Counted from the first letter of the stretch, positions 10,112-18,446 are shown. The stretch: DNA of 58,222 nucleotides from Peptococcaceae bacterium (GCA_017399005.1 JAFQEO010000005.1:1-58222); one strand, 5' to 3'. A program made the numbers and translations. Notes: generated from the sequence alone by a model not told the origin.

Positions 10112-10978
10112 TTACAATGTTTCTGCACTGCCGCCTGTTTCTGAACCGGTTGCAGCGTTATCTGCCTGCAGCATACTGTTAAACCAGTTTTCTGCCGATG
10201 CCCGGGTAACCTTATCAAAACAGGTATCCAGTGCATTGGCCGCTTTCTGTTCATCAGGCACATTGGCTGCATCAATAAATGTGGTAGTCTGACAGGCCTG
10301 TGTCAGCACCAGCACCTCATAGGTATCACCCATAGTCATTACCTGCTGATTTGTCACATGATTGCTCATGGCAATCTGCAAAAGCGATGGCAGTGCTGTT
10401 TCCCCGGCTTTTACCGGTGCCAGATAGGTGGCTACCTTTACCTGATACTGTGTGCCGTCAATCGTAATTTTTTCGTCTAAATCGTTCCACTGGATGCTGT
10501 TATCTGCATTCAGGTTCAGCACAATGTCAACGTTTTCAGTATATGCAGTGCCATACTGCACTCCATCCGGACACTCAAAAGCAATCAGCGTACGGCAATA
10601 TGCCGGTGATGTGCCGATATTTTTAACAAACACAAACTTGTCAATACTGCCAACCAGTTTGTCCTCATCCCACAGTAAACTGTGCGCATTTTCCGCTGTT
10701 ACATACTCATTCCACTGAAACGCTTTGGATGGAACATAGCCACTAGCATCGCCTTTTGCATATACAGGAAAACACGGCTGATTCTGCTGATAAGGGATTA
10801 ACACATCCCCAGTTGCGTCGGGATTTCGCTGAAGCTCAATCTGCTGCACCTGCACACTGCCCGCTGTGATTACATTATTGCCACTTATGACGGTATCCGT
10901 AAAATATGCCAGAGAACCACTGATAGCCATGATGCCAATCAATACAATACTGAATGTCATCGCAGCCAGTTTCTTCAT
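10112..10978 (-). CDS. SipW-dependent TasA-like secreted protein
   Basis: The product has about 288 residues from ATG 10978 (GAGGG ribosome site; an in-frame GTG two codons upstream is less likely). The signal region MKKLAAMTFSIVLIGIMAISGSLAYFTDTVISGNNVITAGSVQVQQIELQRN has the A-Y-F-T/D and 'NVITAG.V.V' hallmarks of SipW substrates. The mature part repeats the architecture of the 11109 gene: KAFQWNEYVTAENAHSLLWDEDKLVGSIDKFVFVKNIGTSPAYCRTLIAFE and VLVLTQACQ align with its VQDKFVFVENTGKSDAYVRTYIAFE and ILVLSQAVQ. The two are therefore paralogues. The C-terminal 30 residues are acidic and Ala/Gly-rich. It probably forms a surface fibre subunit. Confidence 0.8.
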   Translation of the reverse strand: MKKLAAMTFSIVLIGIMAISGSLAYFTDTVISGNNVITAGSVQVQQIELQRNPDATGDVLIPYQQNQPCFPVYAKGDASGYVPSKAFQWNEYVTAENAHSLLWDEDKLVGSIDKFVFVKNIGTSPAYCRTLIAFECPDGVQYGTAYTENVDIVLNLNADNSIQWNDLDEKITIDGTQYQVKVATYLAPVKAGETALPSLLQIAMSNHVTNQQVMTMGDTYEVLVLTQACQTTTFIDAANVPDEQKAANALDTCFDKVTRASAENWFNSMLQADNAATGSETGGSAETL

Positions 10979-11031
10979 AAGCACACCCTCTTTCGTAATT
11001 AGTTATGTTATCGTTTATTTTTTATATATTC

Positions 11032-11101
11032 GGCAATCAAAAGGCACTGACATTTCCCAATGCCCTTTGATTACCGCCCCGCTCATAAGAGCAGGGACGG
11101 C
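11032..11101 (-). repeat. Intergenic double-hairpin element, copy c
   Basis: On the minus strand, a GC-rich hairpin (GCCGTCCCTGCTC/GAGCGGGGCGGT with a bulge) is followed by the conserved GGTAATCAAAGGGCA / TGCCTTTTGATTGCC hairpin. The loop is TTGGGAAATGTCAG, different from the other two copies. It lies between the stop of the 11109 gene and the start of the 10112 gene. Confidence 0.7.
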
Positions 11102-11108
11102 AGAAAAC

Positions 11109-12668
11109 TTATTCAGCAGAAACAGTCCAGTAACCGTCAGCGCCTTGTACAGCTGTATAGCCGTCAGCTACAAATGCAGATGGGTCAAATGCAAATTTAC
11201 CGCCGTAAATAGTTACAGTTGCACCTTCCAGAGCCTGAATAGGAGCAGTTCTTGTAGATGGTTTGTGGAATGTACCACCATTTACGATAACTGTAGCATT
11301 TTGTTGTGCACAAATGTAAGAACCTTTACGAGTCAGGTTGGTAGGATTAAATGTAAACTCACCATCTTCAATTGTCAGTTTGCCGCCATCGGCAATATAG
11401 AATACATGACGTGCACTGGTAGAGGTGGAATTAGTAACTACTTTACCGCTTTTGAAAATCGCTTCACCCTGCCACACATTCACACCGCCACCGGTAGATG
11501 TGAAATCTACATCTTCAAACACAGTTACAGAATCTTCTGTTCTACTATTAGTGATATAGCCAGTGCTGCCAGTCATATTCGCTGTAACATTGGTTACTTC
11601 TGCATTACCTTCGTTATACAGAACATTATCACCAGCCTGTTCGATATTACCATTTGCGATAGTTACACTACCACCATCGTTGGCAACAGTACCTGTAAAT
11701 GTATTACCAGCTAATTCCAATTCAACATTTTTATCTGCGCCAACAGTATAGCCGCCAGCATTTACATTGTCAGACAGAATAATTTTCCCGTCCTCCGGTA
11801 AACTATCTACATTGCTACTGTAAACAGGAATAACAATATCTTTGAACCATTCAGCAACATTAGCATTACTTTCACCTTTCGGGAAAGCTGTTTCTAATGC
11901 TACTGCAGCACCTTTATCTTCAAAGCCTGCTACCTGAACTGCCTGAGACAGAACTAAAATATCATACTGTCCATTTCCATTGCCATCCAGGTTAGCAACA
12001 TCTTCACTAGTTGCATTACTAGACATATATACCTGCGCTAAGTTGTTGTATGTGTAATCGCCTGGATGTACAATACCATCTGGGTGACGACCATTTTCAC
12101 CATTAGCACCAGAATATACACATTCCATAACAGAATAATTGTTGCCATTGATTTCGACAATACCAACATCATTGTAATCCCAGAAGCTATGAGCATTTGT
12201 AGAAATCAGTTTGTCAAATTCTTCTTCAGTCACACTACCTGCTTCAAAAGCAATGTAAGTACGAACATATGCATCACTTTTACCAGTATTTTCTACGAAT
12301 ACGAATTTATCCTGAACATTATTCAAACCTGCCAGAACATCCATTGCACCCAGTTCATGCCCTTCGCCGAACTGTTCATAGAATACTCTTGTGCTATCCC
12401 AGCCAGTCACTTCGCCAACAGCTGGATACAGAGGTTTGTTCTGAGTAAACTCAACCAGTTTATAACCAGTACCTCTTGATGTTGTTTCAGTCTGGTAAGT
12501 ACCATCAGCATTCATTCCGCGTTCAAATTCAAGTTGCGCAATCTCTACATCGCCTAATGCCATAACATTTACATCGTTGTCTTCGCTAGTCAGATAAGCT
12601 AAAGAGCCACCGGCTACCATAGCACCGATTAAGCCAACGCTCAGTGCTACTGTTGCAAATTTTTTCAT
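11109..12668 (-). CDS. SipW-dependent secreted protein with C-terminal beta-helix
   Basis: The product has about 519 residues from ATG 12668 (AAAGG site 9 bases upstream; another ATG three codons earlier is too close to it). The signal region MKKFATVALSVGLIGAMVAGGSLAYLTSEDNDVNVMALGDVEIAQLEFERG is typical of SipW substrates. Residues to about 270 form the same domain as in the next gene (DKFVFVENTGKSDAYVRTYIAFEAG, ILVLSQAVQVAGFED). The second half is a short-repeat beta-helix (GGYTVGADKNVELELAGNTFTGTVANDGGSVTIANGNIEQAG, ATVIVNGGTFHKPS, ATVTIYGGKFAFDP). The protein ends with GYTAVQGADGYWTVSAE, a closing strand often seen in secreted beta-helix proteins. Adhesin or matrix protein is a reasonable inference; no enzymatic residues are evident. 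Confidence 0.82.
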   Translation of the reverse strand: MKKFATVALSVGLIGAMVAGGSLAYLTSEDNDVNVMALGDVEIAQLEFERGMNADGTYQTETTSRGTGYKLVEFTQNKPLYPAVGEVTGWDSTRVFYEQFGEGHELGAMDVLAGLNNVQDKFVFVENTGKSDAYVRTYIAFEAGSVTEEEFDKLISTNAHSFWDYNDVGIVEINGNNYSVMECVYSGANGENGRHPDGIVHPGDYTYNNLAQVYMSSNATSEDVANLDGNGNGQYDILVLSQAVQVAGFEDKGAAVALETAFPKGESNANVAEWFKDIVIPVYSSNVDSLPEDGKIILSDNVNAGGYTVGADKNVELELAGNTFTGTVANDGGSVTIANGNIEQAGDNVLYNEGNAEVTNVTANMTGSTGYITNSRTEDSVTVFEDVDFTSTGGGVNVWQGEAIFKSGKVVTNSTSTSARHVFYIADGGKLTIEDGEFTFNPTNLTRKGSYICAQQNATVIVNGGTFHKPSTRTAPIQALEGATVTIYGGKFAFDPSAFVADGYTAVQGADGYWTVSAE

Positions 12669-12761
12669 AATCTTCATCCTTTCTTTGTAAATCTGCTTCT
12701 TGTTGTTTCGAGTGATAATTTTTTATCTCTCGTATTCACTTCGCCTGTTCTGTGATGTGTT

Positions 12762-13502
12762 TTATACGGTCACGCTTTCATCAGATTCTTCCATCTGATC
12801 TTCCTCTTCCACTTCGATACCGGCAGCATCAATGGCTGCAAACCATGCGTCTTCCGCTTCGTCAAAGCCTTCACGCTGTACGGCATACGCGGTTACGGTC
12901 AGGGTCGGGTATTCTCCGTCACCTGATTCATAACGTTCTGCCAGCATCTGCAGGTCTATACGGGTTACGGAATCCTGTACATATACAACATCATCCGCAA
13001 TCACATGCAGACCCTGAACTGCTTCCTCCATGGATTTTTCATCCACCAGTTCCCGATAATATACGCCGTCATAATCCGGGTTTTCGGTAGCATCGGCAAG
13101 AGAAATCCAGCCATCGGCCATGTCATAAGTCAGAAAATGTTCAAAATTATCAGACTCTTCCATCTGCACAAACAGCCAGCAGTATTCGCTACCTTCGGAT
13201 ACGGTAACCACCGGATTTTTGATAATGGCTTTGCCCGGCAGCATGAGGTATTCATTCGGAATGATGTTATCCTCGGAATCATCGTCAGGAGTGGTTGTGG
13301 TTTCGGTAAGAGTAATCCACACATCGCCATAGGTAAAGGTGTTTACTAACAGTCCAGTCTGGCCGGTTAACCAGGCCAGAACTCCGCTGATGGATACAGA
13401 GCAGATAAGTGCCACAGCCACCAGCGAAAGTATTAATTTGTTTATCGTTTTCATCTGTAACGCTGCCTTTTTGGCATGTTTACCATGATACATGCAATAC
13501 AT
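12762..13502 (-). CDS. Small SipW-dependent secreted protein
   Basis: The product has 246 residues. The ATG at 13502 has AAAGGAG 9 bases upstream and gives a long n-region (MYCMYHGKHAKKAALQ) before MKTINKLILSLVAVALICSVSISGVLAWLTGQTGLLVNTFTYGDVWITLTE. The 'LAWLT....NTFTYGDV.I.L.E' pattern is the SipW-substrate hallmark. The mature part (NEYLMLPGKAIIKNPVVTVSEGSEYCWLFVQMEE) closely parallels the upstream gene (YKLIPGKTYTKDPTVTVKAGSEEAYVRMLVTV), and both end with a segment like 'AYAVQREGFDEAEDAWFAA' / 'GHAIQAEGFDNADAAWAGF'. The two are paralogues and are encoded next to each other. The C terminus is very acidic (EVEEEDQMEESDESVTV). Confidence 0.8.
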   Translation of the reverse strand: MYCMYHGKHAKKAALQMKTINKLILSLVAVALICSVSISGVLAWLTGQTGLLVNTFTYGDVWITLTETTTTPDDDSEDNIIPNEYLMLPGKAIIKNPVVTVSEGSEYCWLFVQMEESDNFEHFLTYDMADGWISLADATENPDYDGVYYRELVDEKSMEEAVQGLHVIADDVVYVQDSVTRIDLQMLAERYESGDGEYPTLTVTAYAVQREGFDEAEDAWFAAIDAAGIEVEEEDQMEESDESVTV

Positions 13503-13537
13503 GCCCTTCTGCTCCTTTCAGCCGAGATTTTTTTAAA

Positions 13538-14440
13538 TTATTCATTAGACCCATCGTCATCGCCGGAGACGCCAGCAGGGGTTTCGCCTTCAACAGCTTC
13601 GCCGTTTTCAGGTTTCACAGGTGTTTCACCTTCGCCTTCTGTGCTGGTTTCTTCATCTGCATCATCAGCCGGCTGAGGGTTAAATCTCATCTGGTCGTCA
13701 AAACCTGCCCATGCAGCATCTGCATTGTCGAAACCTTCTGCCTGAATTGCATGGCCAGTGACAACCATTTCAAAGCCGTTGTCATATAATGCTTTCAGCT
13801 GATCGTTGTTGATTAAACCTGGAAGAGTAAAGGAATCAAACAGCGGAGTCAGTTCTACATCGCCATCTCCTTCAGTTACATTGCCTGCATCATCAATTAT
13901 AGAAACAACACCGTCTACAGTTTCTTTATAACGGAATTCATAAGTAATGTATTTGCCGTTTTCGTCTTCAGAACGCTTATCACCTGCATACATCCATACT
14001 GTTTCATCATGGCCCTCAAAAATGCTTCTTAAATCCGCATCTTTCGCATTTGCAGCACGCAGAATAGCAAAAATTTCATCCAGTTCATCAGCACAGTTTA
14101 CAGTTACCAGCATACGAACATACGCTTCCTCACTGCCAGCTTTTACAGTCACAGTAGGGTCTTTTGTATAAGTTTTGCCAGGAATCAGTTTGTATTCGTT
14201 ACCTTCTTCAGTACGAGCTGCATCATCGATTTTGTCAACGATGTTGCCGTCTTCTGCATCTAATGGATTCCCGTACTCGTCAACAATCGCCTCATCCAGT
14301 TTCAGTTCTACATTCCCCACAGTAAATGTGTTTGTTACTTTTGCTTCCGATGTCAGGTAAGCCAGGGTACCGAACAGTGCGGTAGACAGAATCAGTGCCA
14401 GGCTGATAAACAGCATAGCTTTTTTAGACTTTCCTTTCAT
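13538..14440 (-). CDS. SipW-dependent TasA-like secreted protein
   Basis: The product has about 300 residues from ATG 14440, behind AGGAGG; the in-frame GTG three codons earlier lies inside that site. The signal region MKGKSKKAMLFISLALILSTALFGTLAYLTSEAKVTNTFTVGNVELKLDEA fits the SipW-substrate consensus. The mature beta-rich domain contains EEGNEYKLIPGKTYTKDPTVTVKAGSEEAYVRMLVTV, a 'PGKTYTKDPTVTV' block shared with many Firmicutes SipW substrates. The tail of about 45 residues is an acidic, Pro/Glu/Asp-rich low-complexity stretch (ADEETSTEGEGETPVKPENGEAVEGETPAGVSGDDDG). It is the first substrate gene after the first sipW, so probably the most highly expressed. Confidence 0.82.
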   Translation of the reverse strand: MKGKSKKAMLFISLALILSTALFGTLAYLTSEAKVTNTFTVGNVELKLDEAIVDEYGNPLDAEDGNIVDKIDDAARTEEGNEYKLIPGKTYTKDPTVTVKAGSEEAYVRMLVTVNCADELDEIFAILRAANAKDADLRSIFEGHDETVWMYAGDKRSEDENGKYITYEFRYKETVDGVVSIIDDAGNVTEGDGDVELTPLFDSFTLPGLINNDQLKALYDNGFEMVVTGHAIQAEGFDNADAAWAGFDDQMRFNPQPADDADEETSTEGEGETPVKPENGEAVEGETPAGVSGDDDGSNE

Positions 14441-14551
14441 TCGTTGCACCTCCTTTTTATCATTTTTTCAGAAAAAGCGGTTTGCTTTCTTCTCTGAGTG
14501 TATATCTGCAGTTCAGAGCCGGTAAAACTCTAAACATAACAGCATGATTGA

Positions 14552-15124
14552 TTATTCCGCCTGTTCCGGTTTTTCTTCCGGTTCATTCTCTTTGCGTTTT
14601 TTCTTTTTCTTTGACCTGTCGCTCTCACCGGCAAGAGAATCGGTCAGCAATACAAACAGCATCAGCCCTGCTGCCACCGAAACCGCAATGTACATTCCCG
14701 GCGGCTGCTGGATATAACTTGCCAGATAGCCAAGCTGCGGGATACTGAACACCGGTTTCCCGACTACCTGGTTACAGGCCACTAAGCTGCCGTCCTCCAG
14801 TTCGTTGGCATCACCTTTGGTGCGGAAATACTGATTATCCGGATTTTCCGTATCCGGCACCACTTCTACAATACGGTGGGTTACCAGAGTATCCTCCGAT
14901 ACACGGAAGGTAACCGGATCACCGTTTTCCAGTGTCATCGGGTCTACCTCTTTTACATAAATCAGCGAACCGGTCTGGTAGGTTGGTTCCATAGAGCCGG
15001 ATAACACCACATACACATCAAAGCCAATAAACCGCACCCCTACCAGTAGAAATGCCAGTATTACAACAGCGGCCACAAGCCCTGTGCTGACACCGTTCAG
15101 AATTTTCAGTATTTTTTTATTCAT
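14552..15124 (-). CDS. sipW: SipW-type signal peptidase I, first gene of the operon
   Basis: The 190-residue peptidase has an N-terminal membrane segment (GLVAAVVILAFLLVGVRFIG), the catalytic-serine motif VVLSGSMEPTYQTGSLIYVKEVDP near residue 40, TLVTHRIVEV with His in the general-base position, and a second membrane segment (MYIAVSVAAGLMLFVLLTDSL). A short Lys/Glu-rich tail (RSKKKKKRKENEPEEKPEQAE) follows. The Ser-His arrangement is that of SipW/ER-type enzymes. The ATG lies only a few bases after a weak GCAGG site, and no better start is in frame. The leader upstream contains a terminator-like hairpin. It should process the TasA-like products encoded downstream in the same operon. Confidence 0.9.
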   Translation of the reverse strand: MNKKILKILNGVSTGLVAAVVILAFLLVGVRFIGFDVYVVLSGSMEPTYQTGSLIYVKEVDPMTLENGDPVTFRVSEDTLVTHRIVEVVPDTENPDNQYFRTKGDANELEDGSLVACNQVVGKPVFSIPQLGYLASYIQQPPGMYIAVSVAAGLMLFVLLTDSLAGESDRSKKKKKRKENEPEEKPEQAE

Positions 15125-15152
15125 ATAGCCTGCTATTTGCTTTTCAACAAAG

Positions 15153-15186
15153 CAAAAAACAGTACTGCCACCTCCTGTACTGTTTT
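15153..15186 (-). promoter_or_regulatory. Terminator-like hairpin in the sipW leader with ribosome-site sequence in its loop
   Basis: On the minus strand AAAACAGTAC and GTACTGTTTT can form a 10-bp stem around the loop AGGAGGTGGCA, and the run of T continues for two more bases. A second small hairpin (TTTGCTTT/AAAAGCAAA) follows before the sipW start. This is the shape of an intrinsic terminator or attenuator between the promoter and the operon. Confidence 0.5.
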
Positions 15187-15267
15187 ATTTCTATAAGTCC
15201 TTTCATTTCTTTAACCACGTGCATACAAAAGAGTCTACATCGTTAATTTTATACTATCACTTTCGCC

Positions 15268-15296
15268 TATATAATTCAAGTATAGTTTTTTATCAA
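15268..15296 (-). promoter_or_regulatory. Predicted promoter of the sipW operon
   Basis: On the minus strand TTGATA (15296-15291) and TATATA (15273-15268) are 17 bases apart, in an AT-rich region about 140 bases before the sipW start. Confidence 0.5.
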
Positions 15297-15318
15297 CATT
15301 AAAATTAAACTGTATAAG

Positions 15319-15349
15319 CAAAAAAGCCAGACCGTCAGGGAATCTGGCT
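15319..15349 (-). terminator. Intrinsic terminator of the DUF421 gene
   Basis: On the minus strand AGCCAGA and TCTGGCT form a stem followed by TTTTTT. The stop codon of the DUF421 gene lies in the loop. Confidence 0.75.
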
Positions 15350-16120
15350 GCTTGGTTCATCCTTCGGCTTCAGCTGAATACCATCCAGCGAAAGTTCCGG
15401 TGTATCCTCCTCTGAAATATCAATCATGCCTGGAATATCGTCTGCGTATAAATCATATTGCAGTTCGTGCTGTTTATTCACCGTGGCAAAACAAACCTGC
15501 GATATGCGGAAAATCTGTTTTTCTTTCAACTGTTTCATCAGCCATTTGCCATCCAGCCCCATGGCCCGCAGATTTTCATAAATAATCTGCCCGTCCACAA
15601 TCACTTCCACCGCCAGACCTTTTGATGTTCCATGCACATCCAGGTCACCTTGTGTTACCTCTTGATACTCCGGCTTTTTCAGAACACTCAGTTCACCCGA
15701 CTGCTCCACAATGGCAAGTTCCAGCTCTTTATAATCAAAAATCCCCTGGCTGCGCAGCATAGTGGTCAGTTCATCTAAATCCAGATGCATTTTTCGCATG
15801 TTGCTCTCCAGAATACTGCCGTCCTGAATTACAATCACCGGTTCCCCGGCTACCGCTTTGCGGAATTTGCGATTTTTAACCGCCAGCCACGACACCGCCA
15901 GCGTCAGAAATCCGTAAGTAATCATCCCAATCAAATGATCCGGTACCCGTTCCGGCTCGATGGTCGCCATATTTGCCGCGATAGAACCAAAGGTAATCCC
16001 GTTCAGATACTCATAAAATGTTAACTGGCTCACCTGCTGTTTGCCCAGAATCCTCGTTAAAATCAGCAGCACGATAAAAGACAGCACCGTCTGCAGAAAA
16101 ATCATCCATGCCCCAGCCAT
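15335..16120 (-). CDS. DUF421 (YetF/YcaP-type) membrane protein
   Basis: The 261-residue protein has about three N-terminal membrane helices (MIFLQTVLSFIVLLILTRILGK, NGITFGSIAANMATI, MITYGFLTLAVSWLAVKNRKFRK). The signature 'TRILGKQQVSQLTFYEYLNGITFGSIAA' belongs to the DUF421/YetF family. The rest is the cytoplasmic double domain with GEPVIVIQDGSILESNMRKMHLDLDELTTMLRSQGI and its partial repeat GQIIYENLRAMGLDGKWLMKQLKEKQI. Family members occur near sporulation or stress genes, but their molecular function is unsettled. It is monocistronic here: a terminator lies on either side, and GGGAGG precedes the ATG. Confidence 0.9.
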   Translation of the reverse strand: MAGAWMIFLQTVLSFIVLLILTRILGKQQVSQLTFYEYLNGITFGSIAANMATIEPERVPDHLIGMITYGFLTLAVSWLAVKNRKFRKAVAGEPVIVIQDGSILESNMRKMHLDLDELTTMLRSQGIFDYKELELAIVEQSGELSVLKKPEYQEVTQGDLDVHGTSKGLAVEVIVDGQIIYENLRAMGLDGKWLMKQLKEKQIFRISQVCFATVNKQHELQYDLYADDIPGMIDISEEDTPELSLDGIQLKPKDEPSSQIP

Positions 16121-16190
16121 TGCAAAACCTCCCGCTGTTTATTCCGGCTTAGTATAAGCAGAACCGTCAGATACTATGTGCAGCAGGGCA

Positions 16191-16237
16191 AATAAAAAAT
16201 CCCGAAACAGACAGCTTTCTCTATCGATTTCGGGATT
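16191..16237 (-). terminator. Terminator of the TrsS-type cluster operon
   Basis: On the minus strand AATCCCGAAA and TTTCGGGATT form a 10-bp stem with a loop of about 20 bases, followed by a T-rich run (TTTTATT). It lies 70 bases after the last gene of the cluster. Confidence 0.75.
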
Positions 16238-16307
16238 ATATTGCGCTATTTTCTGTACCAGAAGCACAGCGCTATAATAACACGTTATTTTTTATAGCTT
16301 CTTTATT

Positions 16308-16514
16308 CTATTTTACTGATTTCACCTGATAGCCAGCTTTTTGCACTGCACGAATCAGTGTAACATCATCCACGGAACCATCGCAGTAAACCAAAGCTGT
16401 TTTTGCAGCCACGTTTACACGAGCCGATACTCCATTTACACTATTCAGCGCATTTTCCACCCGCACATAGCAATGCGGACAGGTCATCCCCGATATCTCC
16501 AGTGTTTTCTCCAT
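16308..16514 (-). CDS. Small heavy-metal-associated (HMA) domain protein
   Basis: The product has 68 residues from ATG 16514, preceded by AAGGAG; a longer frame from 16544 would start inside the preceding coding context. MEKTLEISGMTCPHCYVRVENALNSVNGVSARVNVAAKTALVYCDGSVDDVTLIRAVQKAGYQVKSV is a complete ferredoxin-fold HMA domain, with GMTCPHC as the metal-binding loop. The CPHC variant (Pro-His rather than Ala-Ser) occurs in some mercury- and copper-chaperone relatives. It is the last gene of the cluster that starts at 24512, 40 bases after the histidine phosphatase. Copper or zinc carriage, or a thiol-redox role, are both possible. Confidence 0.85.
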   Translation of the reverse strand: MEKTLEISGMTCPHCYVRVENALNSVNGVSARVNVAAKTALVYCDGSVDDVTLIRAVQKAGYQVKSVK

Positions 16515-16553
16515 ATCTGTGCCGCTCCTTTTCTCAAATGCCATATACTTTCT

Positions 16554-17174
16554 TTATTTTACTGGACATTCTATAGCATCGGTAATCTGCCATGAGCCAT
16601 CTATTTCTGTCATTTTTGTAATGCAGGCATGTGTTTGGGGAATCGCCAGCAGATTATTCAGCGGTGTTTGTAAAACCCAGCTTAACAGACATCGATTTAC
16701 ACCGGCATGTGCCACAATTACAATGGCAGTGCCCGGCTTCTGTTTATTTGCGATATTCAAAAACGCCTCTACGCTTCGTTTCTGACACTCCGCAAAGTTC
16801 TCGCCATTCGGCGGGCAGAAGGTATCCATTTGTTCGCCGCGCAAACGATATGCCTCCGGCTGTTCTTCTTTTATCCTCTCCATGGGCACCATTTCCCAGT
16901 CACCCATATTGATTTCCTGTAAATCGTCAACTGCCCGGCAGGGACTTTTTCTCTGAGCAAGAATCTCCGCTGTCTGCACACAACGCTGCAACGAACTGTG
17001 ATAAACAGCAGAAATCGCCTTATCCGAAAAAAAATCCCGCAGCCATTCTGCCTGCATAATTCCTGTTTCCGACAAGGCAATATCCGTACGACCCAGATAA
17101 TATTTTCGCCCATCAGGCATCTGTATATGCCCGTGCCGCACCAGCCATACGGTTTTTGGCAATGAATTCTGCAT
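16554..17174 (-). CDS. Histidine phosphatase family protein (alpha-ribazole phosphatase-like)
   Basis: The 206-residue protein has the N-terminal VWLVRHGHIQMPDGRKYYLGRTDIALSETGIMQAEWLRDFF segment with the RHG catalytic histidine, and the second conserved part VIVAHAGVNRCLLSWVL with the second histidine. Phosphoglycerate mutase-like and CobC-type alpha-ribazole phosphatases have this length and layout. No cobalamin genes are nearby. It follows the CoA-ligase gene by 3 bases in the TrsS-type cluster, so the substrate is more likely a phosphorylated intermediate of that system. The start ATG follows GGAGG. Confidence 0.85.
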   Translation of the reverse strand: MQNSLPKTVWLVRHGHIQMPDGRKYYLGRTDIALSETGIMQAEWLRDFFSDKAISAVYHSSLQRCVQTAEILAQRKSPCRAVDDLQEINMGDWEMVPMERIKEEQPEAYRLRGEQMDTFCPPNGENFAECQKRSVEAFLNIANKQKPGTAIVIVAHAGVNRCLLSWVLQTPLNNLLAIPQTHACITKMTEIDGSWQITDAIECPVK

Positions 17175-17177
17175 AAT

Positions 17178-18446
17178 TTATTCCTCCGCAATCACCGTTC
17201 GCTTTGCTGCATAAAGACTCTTTGCCATATACCGGTTTGTCTCATCCAGCCGCTCGCAACAAAGTGTAAGTGTGTGCCCGTCTTTTAACACCGGCTGTAG
17301 AAAATCTTTTATTTTTTCAGCCAGTCGTTCTTCGCCAGCAATCGCCAGCGCATAAATATAAAGTTTCTGCCCGGTTTTGTAATACCGTGCCTGATAATCA
17401 ATTATCTCTGGAATCTGAAACAGCAGTTCATCCAGCACAGGCATACAGTAATCTGCATCCAGCTGCTGCATACGCCCCGAAATTTTATCCATTCGTTTTA
17501 CCACAGAGCCACAGGTGCATGGTTCTGGCAGAATCCGCGCCCTGTCGCCTGTACGATAACGGATTAACGGCATTGCGCGACGTGTCAGAGTGGTAAAAAC
17601 CATCTCGCCCCACTCTCCGTCCGGCACAGGAAGTCCGGTCTCCGGATGAATAATTTCTACCAGAAGGTCATTTTCCCGTATATGCAAACCCTGATGACAT
17701 TCACATTCAATGGAAAACCCAAGCCCCGCCTCCGTAATGCCATAATGGTCGTAAACATCACATTGCAACGTTTCCCGAATGGCACAACGTACGGTTTCCG
17801 GCAGATAGTCGCTGCTGACCAGTACTGCTTTTATGTTATGCGAAAGCTGAAAGTGCTGCAGATAACGGCCAAGCGACAAAATCTGCACCGGGCTTCCTAC
17901 CAGAGTCGTTACCTGCTGAGTTTGCAACAGTTCTGCCATTTCCGCAAATGATTTATCATGACCGCACGGTACCGGAACCGCATCAAGTTTCTCCAGTGCT
18001 TTCCCAATTAAATAACTCATACCGCCAGGCCGATTTCCAGGCATAAGAATCATGCAGCGGTCACCTGGCACATTCAGTTCCGATAACCCGCAGGCAAAAA
18101 AATCTACAGTAAGCTGCTGATCATGTTCTGAAAAATACAGACGCTTCTGCAACCCGCTGGTTCCGGATGTCTGCATTGTTACAATACGACTGATTTCGCT
18201 TTGTGATACGCAGACCAGTTCCTGATGATTTTCAGCCAGCATCTGCGGAGTTAAAAAAGGCAATGTGCAGATTTCATCTAAAGCTGAAAGGCTGTCTGGA
18301 TAACCGGCATAATACATACTGTTATTTTTACACCATGTGAGCAGTTCATTTAAGCGTTTCAACTGTTCCTGTTCAATAACTGCACGGTTCAGCTGTTCCG
18401 CTTCTATATGAAACTGTTCTGCTATATAACCATCCAGTTTTGACAT
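17178..18446 (-). CDS. AMP-dependent CoA ligase of the DVU_1553 type (PaaK-like)
   Basis: The 422-residue protein has the adenylate-forming signature MQTSGTSGLQKRLYFSEHDQ (about residue 92), YDHYGITEAGLGFSIECECHQGLHIRENDLLVEI (about 235) and LIRYRTGDRARILPEPCTCGSVVKRMDKISGR (about 300), as in phenylacetate-CoA ligase relatives. It would activate a carboxylic acid as acyl-AMP and perhaps transfer it to CoA. The same protein type occurs in the Desulfovibrio DVU_1551-1557 neighbourhood, from memory of the family naming. The gene follows the radical SAM gene by 2 bases and precedes the phosphatase by 3, so it is firmly in the operon. The link to a molybdenum aldehyde oxidoreductase suggests aldehyde-to-acid-to-acyl-CoA flow, but this is inference. 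Confidence 0.8.
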   Translation of the reverse strand: MSKLDGYIAEQFHIEAEQLNRAVIEQEQLKRLNELLTWCKNNSMYYAGYPDSLSALDEICTLPFLTPQMLAENHQELVCVSQSEISRIVTMQTSGTSGLQKRLYFSEHDQQLTVDFFACGLSELNVPGDRCMILMPGNRPGGMSYLIGKALEKLDAVPVPCGHDKSFAEMAELLQTQQVTTLVGSPVQILSLGRYLQHFQLSHNIKAVLVSSDYLPETVRCAIRETLQCDVYDHYGITEAGLGFSIECECHQGLHIRENDLLVEIIHPETGLPVPDGEWGEMVFTTLTRRAMPLIRYRTGDRARILPEPCTCGSVVKRMDKISGRMQQLDADYCMPVLDELLFQIPEIIDYQARYYKTGQKLYIYALAIAGEERLAEKIKDFLQPVLKDGHTLTLCCERLDETNRYMAKSLYAAKRTVIAEE

